DNA of 64,000 nt from Chrysomallon squamiferum (lineage: Eukaryota > Mollusca > Gastropoda > Neomphalida > Peltospiridae), in contig CM022671.1 of NCBI GenBank assembly GCA_012295275.1, positions 6,200,065-6,264,064 on the forward strand, written 5' to 3'. The notes under the pieces are model-generated. The model did not search any database, had not been told where the DNA came from, and was given only the letters and a program-made list of their open reading frames with translations. Every line of letters begins with the position of its first letter. Positions within the stretch are counted from its first letter, which is position 1. Below are positions 12,441 to 25,900 of this stretch, in pieces. The position numbers were made by a program, and so were the translations under genes.

Positions 12441-12862
12441 TGTAATAATAACAAAACAACAGCAGCAATAATGCAACAATAACAGCAGCAGCAGCATCCA
12501 CAACAGAACATTAATAATAGTAACAAACAACAACAGAAATATTAATAATAGCACTGACAATGAAAACACTTAGTGTTACGAGATATCACACATATTCGAA
12601 TTTCCCCGAGTTTCATACAGTTATTCGTAGAATTCCCCAAACTGTTCGATTTTCAATACGAAACAGACGTCATAAAGTGATTTATTACGTTATATAATTC
12701 GAACAAAACAGACTGTACGTGATGCACGCTTCAGTTATATAAAACTAAAACATCCATTACGTGGTGTACGAATAACTGCTGACACTGAAGAACGCAGAGT
12801 CAATTAACCCTGATGGCTATAAAAAAAAAAAAAAAAAAATGAAATTAAAATAACATGTTTAG

Positions 12863-12899
<37 letters not shown>

Positions 12900-12954
12900 T
12901 CGTTTCGTACTCCAGTTCTGAATTCCGGTCATTTCGGAAACTCAACAGGCTGAT
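10520..12954. other. Duplicated upstream DNA then intergenic; no gene seen
   Basis: Up to about 12.42 kb this is the duplicated flank of TLR B, with (GT)n at about 10953-11006 and (AAT)n at 12400-12441. Beyond that is unique DNA, with poly-A at about 12821-12839 and (AAT)n at 12866-12899 just 3' of the unrecognised gene. No ORF with coding character was found. Confidence 0.65.
12400..12441. repeat. (AAT)n microsatellite at the duplication edge
   Basis: Marks the right limit of the duplicated TLR segment; the left copy also ends in an (AAT)n run. Confidence 0.95.
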
Positions 12955-13266
12955 TTATAACGTCTCCTCTTCCTTATCGAGATCCTCTGCTTTGAAGATA
13001 CTTGACCTCTGCATGACCTCGTGAAGGGACGCAAGGTTCTTGACGCTGTAACCACGGCAACTGGGTGGTGCCGGAACATACTGAACCTGGTCTGCGGCGA
13101 AACTGCGTTTCCGCCCGATGTTCAGCGATTTTGGAGCTCGGTCGTCACGTGACTGGTAAGCGCGTGACGGCGCGTCTAGTGACGGAAGTAATATACTTGA
13201 CGACTTCCGACGAGATATACTCGAAGTTGTATGTGCTCGTGTAGCAAATTGATCGTCGCCGCCAGG
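12955..13266 (-). CDS. Unrecognised gene, 3' coding exon (103 residues to stop)
   Basis: I do not recognise this protein. The minus strand has an acceptor (TTTTAG at the 13267 edge), then 103 codons open in phase 0 to a TAA at 12955-12957. This exon is much richer in G+C than its surroundings, as expected of coding DNA here. The peptide is basic and serine-rich (it contains SISRRKSSSILLPS and GRKRSFAADQ) and ends in an acidic stretch, EDLDKEEETL. No transmembrane segment or known domain is visible. It joins in frame to either of two donors in the upstream exon (14880 or 14564). A low-complexity, probably disordered, regulatory-type protein is the most that can be inferred. Confidence 0.6.
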   Translation of the reverse strand, partial: PGGDDQFATRAHTTSSISRRKSSSILLPSLDAPSRAYQSRDDRAPKSLNIGRKRSFAADQVQYVPAPPSCRGYSVKNLASLHEVMQRSSIFKAEDLDKEEETL

Positions 13267-13825
13267 CTAAAATTAAAATTAAACAACAGTAAAATCGTTT
13301 TTGTTATTTATCACTTACCTAGCTTTCTTTTATTTTACTTTCTTCTTCTTCTTCTTCTTCTTCTTCTTCTTCTTCTTCACAGATTGTCAGTGAAAATTTG
13401 AAATAAGTGTATTAATTTTCAAAACATGACAAAATAAGAGATACAGAGAAACAGAGAATGAGGCATACGCACACTTTCACACACGTACGCACACACAAAT
13501 ATAGTCAAACACAAATACACGCAAAGCGAAGAAGACAAAGAGACACACAGAAAAGTACAAGTTATTTCAAATTAAGTATAGAACTATTTCTAAGTTGTCA
13601 CTCGTTGTAACTGTGTTTTGTGTGTATGTGCGTGTATATGGGTATGTATGTATATCTGAGTGTATGTGCGCACGTATATTTCTGTGTATTCAAAAGTTAA
13701 ACAGTTTGTTCAATTTTGTCTCTGATTTGGGGCCTTAATTCTTTCACTGACTATACCTAATATTTATTTTCTGCATGTTCTGTACTTTCGTGATCCTTTT
13801 TTATTTATTTATATATATATATCTA

Positions 13826-13864
<39 letters not shown>

Positions 13865-14172
13865 ATATATATATATATAGTTGGGAGGTTTTGGTGGGGG
13901 AAGATAAGAAGAATGTCGGTCTTTTTTCTCTCTTTTTCTTTTATTTCTTTATTATTGTTGTTGTTTCCTCGCATATCTTGATTTAACTGAGGGAAAAATA
14001 CATGTAAACCTGTATGTAAGGTGCTCCTGTCTAGCTTATTGTATATTAACTACTGGGTTTATAAGCGAGTGAGATTATTATACAAAAACATCTAGAGACG
14101 AGATTACAAAGCATAAAAACATGTATGCGATAATCTAAGCTTATCCTTTATTTCTTTCTTCGTTTATCTTAC

Positions 14173-14221
<49 letters not shown>

Positions 14222-14563
14222 CATATTAGTTTCAGCATGATTTCATGCTTAATTTATGTATGCATGTGTGTATTTATTTCATATAATTGATCGCACCTCA
14301 TTTATTAAAATTATCAGTTACTCAATTACTCCGAAAAAGTACACATGATGTATGTGTGACGATTAAATTCACAGTAGGTCTGTGTGATATCATTTTTTTG
14401 ATGTTTTGGTGGGGGGGGTAATTGTTTTTGTTTGTTTGTTGTTGTTGTTTTGATTGAATGAAGAATCCATTTTGAGAAGAAAAAAAAAATAATAAGGGAA
14501 GGGGAAATTTTTTTAAAACCAACTGAAAATAAAGCATATAATGATAAAAATTAATTCACTTAC
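13267..14563 (-). other. Intron of the unrecognised gene
   Basis: Lies between the 14564 donor and the 13266 acceptor. It holds (TTC)n at 13344-13378, a (TA)n/(TATC)n tract at 13811-13880 and (CT)n at 14175-14219. If the 14880 donor is used the intron extends to 14879. Confidence 0.5.
14175..14219. repeat. (CT)n microsatellite
   Basis: About 22 units inside the intron of the unrecognised gene. Confidence 0.97.
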
Positions 14564-15233
14564 CCAGATTATCCCGGGTTCCACTCCATTCGGCGTTATT
14601 CCGTCCTCTGAATGAACGGTTCTTGGTGACAACAAACTGGTATCGCTGCTCCTCCGCGGGTTTCTCTTTGCATTCAGTGTACTGGAATGCACGTGAAGGT
14701 AATTACTCAGCCCCGGGGTCTGAAGCATGTGTTTCCCCTGCTGCACCTAATTCACTGTGGTGTCGAGACGAGTTGAATTCAGAAACCTTTCGTCGAAATT
14801 CGTTTGTATACTGATTAACACCTTTAGGATAAACTTTACTACCATTCCTGCCATCGTCTTTTATGTGCGAATAGCTCACCTTGCTTTCTGGAATTAAGTT
14901 TAAGTTCGTGATTGCAATGTCTGTGTAAGATCGTTCAAATGTCGGCTGTTCGCCTCTCGCGACTATAGTATTGGATTGGCGAAATTTATTCGGCAGTATT
15001 TGATACCCCGTTGTCAAATGAGTGTCCGTGTTTAGATGCAGTGCTGGCTTCGTCGAGCAGGTTGCAGTGGACGGCTTAGTTTTCGCTAGCTCTGAGTAAA
15101 TAAGTTTTGTCTCGCTGTCTATCATTTCCAATGAACGTTTGCGCTGAGTTTCTATTTCTTCTAACTTTAATTTCAGTTCATGTTTCATTGTATTCATGCG
15201 CTGCTTGTTTCCAGCGGAGAGCTCAGAAAGCAT
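14564..15233 (-). CDS. Unrecognised gene, 5' coding exon with frame conflict or alternative donors
   Basis: The first in-frame ATG is at 15233 and a TGA lies upstream with no ATG between. The N-terminal 50 residues are predicted coiled coil, rich in K/E/L (e.g. MKHELKLKLEEIETQRKRSL). The first frame stays open for 176 codons to a stop at 14703-14705. A second frame with coding-like composition then runs to a strong donor (TGG|GTAAGT) at 14564 that is phase 0 with the 13266 acceptor. A second strong donor, AAG|GTGAGC at 14880, is also phase 0 and would give a 221-residue protein (118 + 103) without a frameshift. Either the 14564-14880 stretch is an alternatively spliced extension, or a one-base indel separates the two frames. 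I do not recognise the family. Confidence 0.5.
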
Positions 15234-16730
15234 TTTGAATGCAGATTTGGAAAAAAAAATTAATAATTTCTTTTTAACCACAACTTTCCTTAATATTCAT
15301 CCGAAATATTCCAAAAGAAATAATTTACATAATTTGGTGATTTTCGATGTGTATTTTTTACGATCCTTTCCGTCTGTCAGCGAGCCATGAATTAGTGCCA
15401 CGACGAACCTCGGAGATTAAATGTTGTTAATCGAGACTTTATATTGGATAATAATTTTATCGTCATTTGCCGCAACGAACTACAAATCACTGTTACGTTT
15501 GTTTGACGCCAATCGTATTTTTGCTTTCTTTTCTTTCCCTTTTTTTATTTTATTATTATTATGTTGTTGGTTTTTTTACTTTCCATAATATTTATTGATT
15601 AACCCACATTTTATTTCCTTGTATTTTCGAGCAGAAACGAAAATGCCATTATCACGATTTAGCTTTTAAGCGACATCTGAACAATGGTTGAATTGCATTT
15701 ACTCTTTTACGATGATGTTTGCTGTTTTATTAACTAATCGCTATTGTCACTGGACAATTGATATTTGGAGTGGAACTAGTCGCTTGTAAGCACCAACAGT
15801 GACTGCTAATTACTCGATCAGATTTGATGTGTTCAGTATTGATACTTAGCTATATGTTGATTTAATTCTATTTATGTTTGTTCATTTTTTCTTCATTAAT
15901 TTCAGTAACATGCTCATTCATCTTGTTTTGTCAACAACAACAAAACAAAAAAAACAAAAAACCGCACACGTATATAACACAAACATTCAAACATACACAT
16001 GCATCCCTACATATATACTTATATATGTATTTGCTTACATACGTACAGGCATAGTCATATATGCATATACACACACATACACATACTATTTAATTCAAAC
16101 ATATACACACACACATACAACCGTTCATACATATACATGTATATACATATATACATACACTCATACATACATACATTCATATATAGATACATACATACAT
16201 ATGCATGTACACATTAAAAAAAAACAAAAAACTATATAATATACAGATATATGTACAAAGTAGGCGTGTTTAGTATATATAATTCACAGCCATCTTCAAT
16301 TACCCAATCAGAACCACCTGGATTTCTCACTTAACATGCTATAAGAATTTGTTACCGAAATAAAACACGCATAACGCACACATACGCGTGTTTCTGTAAC
16401 ATATTAGCTTCATATTAACAAAAATTGCAAGGATTAGGTCAAGTATAAAATAACCGTTAATCTAAACGGATTAAGCGGCGCTGGGATTCGCTGATAATCT
16501 CGCGGGTTCAAACATTTTTATTCGCCGGGTATAATGTCATAACTGAAGAAAAACAGTTTTAAATTAAGCGCATTAACTGCAAATACGCGATTAATACGAG
16601 TTTATGTCAACTTTGCTCAGTGAGATTAAGTGTGGGACAGGCCGAGGAAACTGATATTTGTGTAAATGTTTTCTGTAAGTCTGATGTGTCTGCTTTAATC
16701 TGGTTTATTTTACACTGGTGGTGTACTGAG

Positions 16731-16733
<3 letters not shown>

Positions 16734-16788
<55 letters not shown>
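16734..16788. repeat. (CT)n microsatellite
   Basis: About 27 units followed by a short (GT)n run. Confidence 0.97.
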
Positions 16789-16796
<8 letters not shown>

Positions 16797-17180
16797 TTGT
16801 GTGTCACTGTGTGACTGTGGTTTGTGTTTTTGTATCTATGTATCTAAAGATATATATATATATATATATGTGGATGTTTTTGTGTGAGTTTATATTTAAA
16901 GTTTAGATCTGATTAATTAAACTGTTATTTACGAGAATACATATACATATCTCTGATCTCTTTGAGGAGACGGTTTTTTATGATATAAAACTTACAAACT
17001 TACTTACTGGCATATCTACAGTACTGGTTCTAAATAACAGAACTGTTAATCGGTGAAACATTACTTACAAACGTTACATATTCATACTTGTATATCTGTA
17101 TACAAGCATACATATATATATATACACAGATACAAACATATCTATCTGTATGTATGTATGTATATATATATATGAGAGAG

Positions 17181-17183
<3 letters not shown>

Positions 17184-17255
<72 letters not shown>
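17184..17255. repeat. (GA)n microsatellite
   Basis: About 36 units, flanked by TA/TG-rich sequence. Confidence 0.97.
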
Positions 17256-17257
<2 letters not shown>

Positions 17258-18140
17258 AGTATAAATATGCATGCATATTTATATGCCTGTGTTTGCATAT
17301 GTATGTGGAAACATATCAGTGTCTAAATGTATGCAAGTATGTGAAAATAATTATCTGTGTGTTTGTGTGTATATGCATGCATGTATGTGTAGTGTTTGTA
17401 TGCATATATAGAGTGTGTTTTAAGTATGAGGGTATGTATGTATATGTATACGATTATGTAATCTCCAATTTTGTTAACTGGATTTTTAAAAATAATTCCA
17501 TACTCTTTTCCGTGTGATTTTCAAGAGTTATAATCCTTTGATTTGCTTGTTAAAAATATCGTATCAGACTGAGTACAAGGCAGCTTTCGAATTTAATTTT
17601 GATCAGTAATTTGTTTAGTACATTTGTTAGAGAGCACTGGCCTTATAAACACTGACAATTAATTATTTTATTTTATTTTATTTTATTTTATTTACTTATC
17701 TGACAACTTACTTACTTATTTACTCACTTATTTTGTATTTCTAATATTTCAATGTTTTTTTTAAAATTTTTTTTTTTTAATTATTATTACGATTTAGAGT
17801 ATTAGCAAGACAATAGAGATGAACTTTAATCGTCGTTTTGAATGACATATTAAACACGAATATTATAAAGTGTGTCATCTCCTTTTTAATTGTAAGCATT
17901 TTGTGTCAGATTCTACATTTCACTGTCTTTCTCTCTTCCTCACACATATACGCAAACACAGAGACACGTAAACACACATATAAACACACATATTTACATG
18001 CACAGAGAGACACGTATGTACACAATGCATATAATTTGTGTGTATATATACGTATGAGGAGGTGTATTTCTCTGTGCACGTGTGTTACATATATACATAA
18101 ATTTTTTAAACTACTGTCAAATAAATGACTATTTGGGGTT

Positions 18141-18180
<40 letters not shown>

Positions 18181-18853
18181 TTCATTTAGGTAGTTAGTTA
18201 GTTAGTTATTTTATATATATTAAGAAAGGCTAAACGTTTGTAGCGATATAATACTTTGAATCTTTTATAAGAAAATATTCTGTTTAAAGACTCAGTGAAC
18301 ACATATTTTAATCTACCTTTGTTGTTGTTGTTGTTTTTTACTGATATTACGTTAAACACTACATAGTTAATTAGAAAAGAAACAAGTGTAGATGGACAGA
18401 AAAGAACTCTCCTGACCTACAACTCGCCACGGTGTGAAGGAGAATTAGCGTTCTTATGCTGAATATACGCCTTTATTTTATTTTATTTTATTTTTGTTAT
18501 TTATTTATTTATTTATTTATTTATTTTGTTAACCTGCTCAGAGAAGTAATGACGGCTCTTCATTGAGACATTCAGCTTTGTACGATATATTTGTGACTGA
18601 AGTATTAAAACGTATTTATTTATGTGGGCCAAAAAGACCTGATTTTGCGCAGTTACATGAAAACAGAAGCAACCCGAGAACTAAACTACGTCTGTCAAAT
18701 TTTAACTGCAGATAAAAACGGATAAAAGTTGTCATAGATATAAAATAAATATATTTTTTTTACGTTTTGTTTATGGTAATTAATATCAGTTGTCGTGTAA
18801 CTTTATAAATTTAAAAGACAAAAAATTACAATTATCTAATCGAATTAACTCCC

Positions 18854-18902
<49 letters not shown>

Positions 18903-19195
18903 TAGAGCATAAAAATATTACGTTGCAGAATAATCAATTTGCGAAAAACATGTATATAAATAATATACCTACGTATACTATAAATATTTGTTTTTAACGT
19001 CAGACGGCGCGATGTGCAGTGCGCAAACCAGGAAGTGAAAACATTCAACTAGGTGTTCGGGAAGTAGCATTCAATCTTCGATTTGCTGCTACTTGGAAAG
19101 CAGACGCATTACTGACTGACTCATAAACAAGCACGTAATGGATATGTTTAACAGAGTGATTTCTGTTGTAGTGCAATGTTAGGACTAACTGTTTA

Positions 19196-19903
19196 ATGGC
19201 CACTGTAAACGGGGCCACAAACAACGAAGCCTCACCCCTGGGCCAAACGTGGATTCAGTTTTGTGAGGGTGAGGCCACAGCTGCGGCCCAAGATTTTGTT
19301 CGAGACTTCCTCGTTTACCGTAACAGTTCGTCCCATAACAGAAACAGGGAACCGGTCGACCCATATGAATATTATCGGAAATTTGTGGAATGTTTTGAAA
19401 AACAATTTGACCTTGAAATACGTCGGACTTCATTTATTTTTGATGATAGTAACACTGAAGTCAAGTTGACAAGATCTGAACATTGTCCCGTGCGTCAAAA
19501 TGGCGAGTCTGAGCTATCAAACAATGATTATCATGAACGCGGAGCCGGTGTCGAACTTGGGGTCAGCCCCTCGAGAAAACCCAACAAAAGTATTCTACGA
19601 CGATTTTCATTCAAGAATATTAAGAAAGGAAAATTATTTAAACAAACATCAGACGAACTCGACCATTCGCACGGCGATAACAACACGAACAGAAAACAAA
19701 AACAAAAACACGAGAAGGATACTAAAAAGCAAGCTGGTAAATTAAGCAAATCTGATGGGCGCGTTTCTGAGATTGAAAAAGAAGGTATTGTGCATGTTTT
19801 ATCAGGAGAGGACTCCAAAGGCAAGTCTAGATGGGAACGAACGAGGCTGGTTTTGTTAAAAACGACGGGTGATTATCTGCTCGAATTCTATTCACCGCCA
19901 AAG
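19196..19903 (+). CDS. SH2B: SH2B exon 1: dimerisation domain, linker, first half of PH
   Basis: 236 codons ending ...LEFYSPPK then a GTAAGC donor, phase 0. The N-terminus has the family signature of a compact helical dimerisation domain (WIQFCE, then [10 protein letters not shown], then [13 protein letters not shown]). A lysine-rich low-complexity linker follows, then the PH start EKEGIVHVL and the RWERTRLVL strand. Confidence 0.95.
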
Positions 19904-20366
19904 GTAAGCCACACGCAGATTTTGGTCGTTTATGTTTACAGTGACATTCCAGTGTTATTTAACCATTGTCTGTGTTTTCTCTCTCGGCTTGCGACAGGTC
20001 GCCCGCATTACCACCACACAAAGCACTAGTGAGTTGACAATGCCTGTCAGAGTGAGTGAGTGAGTGAATGAGCACTGCTCACTGCAGTGTATCATCATCA
20101 TCTTCTTAATCATAACAGTTAACATTGTCACCATCATTATTATTATTTCTATAAACAAAATTTCTCATATAAATAAAACATTTAATGAAAATTAACTGAC
20201 AATCAGTTATCATTGTTTATTTGTGATACAGCTGAGTATTAACTTTACACATTTTGCAAATTTTATTCATTTATTTTGTCAAGTTTAAATATAGTTACTG
20301 GCAATATTGCTCCGAGTACTTAGATTTTGAGTTTACTCACCTCTTTTTTCTTCCCCTCCCCACTAT

Positions 20367-20405
<39 letters not shown>

Positions 20406-22796
20406 CAAAAAATTTACATGATTTTTACCTATCTGGCAAGGTTAATATAAAATAATCCTTACTGTCAATAGCCATTACATGATAGTACCAAGTCCAATTT
20501 TCTTATGTATTAGACTGTTAGATTATAAATAATTTATAGACTAAAAATGTTTCTTCCTTCCTTCCTTCCTTTTTCCTTTGTCTCTGTAGACACAGCAGTG
20601 TCTGTTATCCTACAGAAACAGTGGGTTATGAAAGCAGTGTAAATGTATAATTATTTATTTGTGTATTTATTCTGTCAGATGTATGTACGTACATATATGT
20701 ACATAATTTATTATTTATATGAGGCTTGTTTTGTTTGGGGTTTTTTGAAACAAGAATGAAAAGGCAAGAAAAAAATCACCCAAAAAACAAAAACCTGTAC
20801 ACACCAATTTTTTTCAAATCTCAAATCAGCTTGTAATGGGGAATGAATAATTCTTAAATGTTTTTTAAGTAAGAGCTATCTGCAATAGAGTTAATAATAA
20901 TAACAACAACATTTTCTTATTAGTTTCATAATTAATTTCTCGATGCATATATATGTTAAATAAATAAAAATATTTTTATTAAAAGAATCCATGTAAATAA
21001 TACTTTTTTTGTGATTTTTTTTTTTGTGATCCAACTAATAATTTCCCCAAATTAGTGTGTATAAAATATAATATAATTTTTATTTTTAAATTAATACATT
21101 TACCTAAATAGATTATAGCTTGAGTAAATTTAATCTCTAATACAACAAGAACAGCAACAACAACAATAATACATTTTTAAATAATAAAAAAATATCCTTT
21201 CAGACTGGTCAAAACAACTGAAAGAAAATAAACATTTCAGTTTGATATTGCAGCTGTTGTTTTTGTTTTTCAGTTTAATTCAGATCTGAATGTAATAACA
21301 CCACATATATATATTCTAAAATAGGTTAGTCAGTTCCTTAACCCTTCTGCATATTTTATCTGTCAAACAACAGGATGCTTTTAGACTATCTGATAGTTAG
21401 GAAAATGAAAAAGAAAAACGTTTTATTTATATTTAACATATTGACACATCAATAATCATAAAAATAAAATAATATCTTTTGCATTCAGTATTTATTTTTA
21501 TTATTTAAATTCTTGTTATTTATCTAAAACTCAATAATTATGTATTCATTTATTTTGTTATTAATAATTTGTACTGGTGTTATTATTATTATGATTATTA
21601 TTATTTCATGAATTTTTGTTAAAAGTGATGCATCCATTATTATTATTATTATTATGATTATTATTTCATTAACTTTTGTTTCAAAATAAAGCATCCATAA
21701 CCATTTTTTGTCACTAAAAGAAAAATGTGAAGGTTTTTGTATTGATAAATCAATAAAACATTAACATCTATTATTATATCATATTTCCTTAGAACTAAAC
21801 AGTTTATAAACTGCAGTTTATACAAATGAAAAAACCCCAGATTATTTGTAAACTAAAAATTTAAGTAAATATCAACTGACCTTTAATCCTTATTGTGCAT
21901 CATGCTAATACTGTTATCAAAGTATCTGTTAACATTTTCAAAATCTGACAGAGATAAATAAATGGCTGGTTGAAGGATGTGTGTATGTATGTACATGTTT
22001 ATTAATTATTTTCATTATTTTGATAAATAGCTAAATGGCATGTGTGTGTGTGTGTTAATCATTTTTGTAACAAGGTTACTATGGTTAGATATTTATGTAG
22101 TTACATTACATTATGCTCCTGTTATAACGTTTTAATTTTTTTTTTTTTTTTTTTTTTTTTTTGATAAAACAATCCGATTTTAATGATTTCCATTTTTTTA
22201 GGTAGTTATGAAATTACTTAATTTTTAAACATTGTTGTAAACATATTTAATGTAGTAATTTATTTTTAGTTATTTATGTACTTAAAACTATAAATTATCT
22301 TTAATTTTTAATATTTAAATATTACTAAATAAAAGTATTTTGTAAAACAGATTACTTATTTTTTCTTTTATTAAATATTCCGCCAAATTGGCTTTAAAAG
22401 GAATCTCTCCATTATAAACTTTCTCTCTCTATGTGTTTGTGTTTGTGTAGCCTAAGCCTTCCTTTCCCTATCTCTCTCTCCACACACACACACACACACA
22501 CAAATATACACATTCATTTTACATTCATATAAATATAAAAAAAACATAAATTTAAGTAGGTAAATTTGTGTAGTACATTTGTTAGCTCAGAATTATTGTC
22601 CATTTTTGTATATTGAGAAGATATCTGAGATTTGATCCTGGTATGTTGAAAATAATGTCATTATCTGTGCTGGTTGAACATTGTGAAGATTAGCTCTGAA
22701 AATCTCACTGGACATTTTCTTTGTCTCTCTTAATAAAAACGATGACAAAATTGAATAATCAATATCTTGAAAAAAAATTAAGTCTTTTTTTTCTTT

Positions 22797-22838
<42 letters not shown>

Positions 22839-22963
22839 CTTTGCCCATCCTTATTTTAGATTAATATGTCACAAGATTAAAGTACTTTTTTTTTTTTTTT
22901 TCTCATATTTTATGTACCGTTACTTAAGTACAGATCCAAGGAATATACCATGATAAAAGATAT

Positions 22964-22994
<31 letters not shown>

Positions 22995-25900
22995 GTGAAT
23001 CTGCACATTTATTTTGTATACATGTGTATAAAAAACATATGTCCACATGGACCACACATTCAAACATACAGATGTAACATTTTGTTATCTGTTATTTTCC
23101 ATCAGATGTTGAGATTTTTCAGCTGTAGATAAAATTACTTGTGTTGATCATTGAAAAGTGTGCTGTAGTAGATGTTTGTTTTCATTCATAAATAACATGA
23201 GAATTTTAGAATGTCATATTGTCGTTTATTCTATAAAATTTTGGAATGATGGGGAATCCATGAAGGCCATTGTTGGATTAGTTTCCTTATATAGAAAAAT
23301 CTATTAGTTGTTTCTGAGAAAACTGGAAGTCAGTTGAACAACATCAAAAAGTAATAAGTTTTTTTTTTTATCCTCTTGTTGATCAGTGTACTTTTATTTT
23401 CTTTCATTTTTTTTTCCCCTTCAAATCCCATAGATTAATGAAAATTAAAGAATTTTTTTCCATCAAGAGAGATAATAATTTACATAAAAAGAGACGTCAT
23501 AATTTAGGAATTTTTTAAAATGTATTCTTTGGTTTTAATAAAACATGTACACAAATGTACACACACACACAGACAGACTAAAAACCAATAGTACAGTGTC
23601 TTGGACCAGAGGAAAACAACAGATTAGGAAAAGATCGTGCCAGCCAAATTAAGCCAGATCAGTTATGGAACTGGCTTAGTATTGATCACACAAACATCTA
23701 GACACAAAACTTTACTTGTTCTAGCCACAGCAAAGCGTGGAATTCCTGAAACAGACCTCATACAGAATCATCTTTACAATGAGCATTTAAATGAGTAATC
23801 ACGAAGTCATTGTACAAAACATTTTCACCTGATGTAGGTTTGTTTTGGGAATTATATGCACTGCAATAAAGTAGAATGTTGTTAATCTGGATTAAGTTTT
23901 CAGTGCTGCATATGGCATGTTGTTATACTGCATGCTGGGTAAGATCTCACATAGACAGTACTTCAGTGGACAAAAAAAAAAATACTAATTAATCAGAATT
24001 GTGTACAAAACCAGCTTTGAAATATCTCTAAAAACACTTCAGTAGACTGGTTTTTAACTGAAATCAGGTTCAGTTGATTCCATTTGTGAAAATCGAGAAA
24101 TATTTCTTGCAGCATTTCAGTAGAATGGTTTTTAACTGAAATTTTGTTCAGTAAATTAGTACACAGTGAATCTGAAAGTTGAACTTTTACTAGTATCAGT
24201 AAAAAAATTAAGCTGTGAGAATTTTAATTTTTTTTCCAATGTCACTGATAATGAATGAATACAGTGATAATGCAACACAGTAATTTTTTAAATCAGTATT
24301 ATCATTCATTTAAAAAATTTAAAAAAAATATATATATATATATTGGTAGGTCAATGATAACATTCTAAATTTAAACCATATTTGAAATACTATCATTGAT
24401 AAAACAGAGGCAAGCCAGGTCAGTCAGGGATATGACAGGTACAGGTCTTGTTCAGATGGTAGGTTTTTTTCTGTTGACAGTGTCAGAGTATGTAAAGGTT
24501 TGGTTCATAGGTGTGTAATCTGCGTTGACTGTGGTGATCTTTCAACACTGGTGTAAATACAGCTGTACTCGGTGAACCGTGTCAGTCTGCTAGGTTCAGT
24601 GTCAGCCTTGGAGATGGGTTTAAAAAAGTGTGATTCATCAAAATAGTCATTTCACACATAACTGTGTTCAACATAGCTGAAAACAGGATCAGTTTAATTG
24701 TTGTTTAATACTCAGCATATACATATGTACTTGTATATATTGATTGTAAACGTTTAAAAAATATATATAAATTGGCCCTGTGTAATGCCTCACTGCAGAC
24801 ATTCCTGCATACCTACATTTACCTGTACACCCATTTAGTGCTTAAGTGCATAGATTCTAATACATACCATTTATATGAACACTGACACTGAAAAAGAACT
24901 GTAAATAAATATTTAGCAAAAGAATATATTTAAATATATATATATATAAATAATATATATATATATATATTCAGTAAATGGTGTTTTGTAACTTCTCAGA
25001 GGTTAGAAATGTTGCCAGACAATCTCTGTCACTTACCAAGTATGTGCATATTGCTTGTTTACTTTGTTGACTCTTGTATGAAAAGGTAGCTAGGTATGTT
25101 TATAATGTTTGAACCTATAGTACGTATGTACATACATAAGAGTGTAAGGGATCATTAAATGTTTGCATTCAAAGAGAATCATTTCATTGTAAAGCTACCC
25201 ATTTCATGATTTGTGTATCTTGTGCTGGTGTTGATACAAAAATCCTTTGGAGCTGACTTAATCCATGTCATGTTAACCTAAGTTATTTGTCACTACTTTT
25301 CTACAAAGCTTTCAAAGAAAACAACAAGCACTTGCCACCCACGTTTGTCTGTGCTTTAGCCATAACAGTATAGCCAGTGGAGAAATACAAACTATTCCTT
25401 GTTTTTTTACTGGCAAACTTCACTGTGTTATGTCAACTGATAAATAAAAATATACATTTAAAACAGCTTCAGTCATTCTGCATTCCACAAGTAAATACAT
25501 ATATATTTTAAGAACATACATAATGAATGTTTACAATAATATATAAATATTTAAAAATAATTATATATTCAAAGTGTTTGCAAGTTAATATTTAAAAAAT
25601 AAAAAATATTTAAACTGTTACATTTGAGATCTGTAGTTTAGCTGTTTGTAGTGTTTATGTATATTGTTTCAATTTTTATTTTTGAAAAAGAAATAAAAAT
25701 TATTAACACAAACACTAAGAAAAAAAGGAATTGGCTCATTTCAAACCTATTTGAAATATTTATTTATTTATTTTACTTTACTTTACTTTTATTTGATTAT
25801 TTACCATTATCCACCCATTTGGAAATTTTATATATATATATATACAAAATAAAATGTAATTTTTAAATACAAAATAAGCAAAATGCAAAACACCACAATA

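Larger units (their letters stand above)
15234..19195. other. Divergent intergenic region; microsatellites, no gene seen
   Basis: Separates the minus-strand gene starting at 15233 from the plus-strand SH2B gene at 19196, so it should hold both promoters. I see no convincing TATA box or initiator. It contains CATA-rich DNA (15990-16210), (CT)n (16734-16788), (GA)n (17184-17255), (TTTA)n (18136-18182 and 18475-18525) and (AAT)n (18854-18902). Confidence 0.6.

Noticed and set aside
16471-16515. tRNA-like B-box (GGGTTCAAAC) suggesting a tRNA gene or SINE head
   Set aside because: No A-box at the right spacing and no cloverleaf could be drawn.
19998-20051. A 54-base pseudo-exon with good splice sites encoding [18 protein letters not shown], resembling the PH segment after exon 1
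   Set aside because: The true exon at 30507-30608 encodes the full segment with the diagnostic TTALEMPD and joins PPK without loss. Using this piece would delete about 13 residues of the PH domain.
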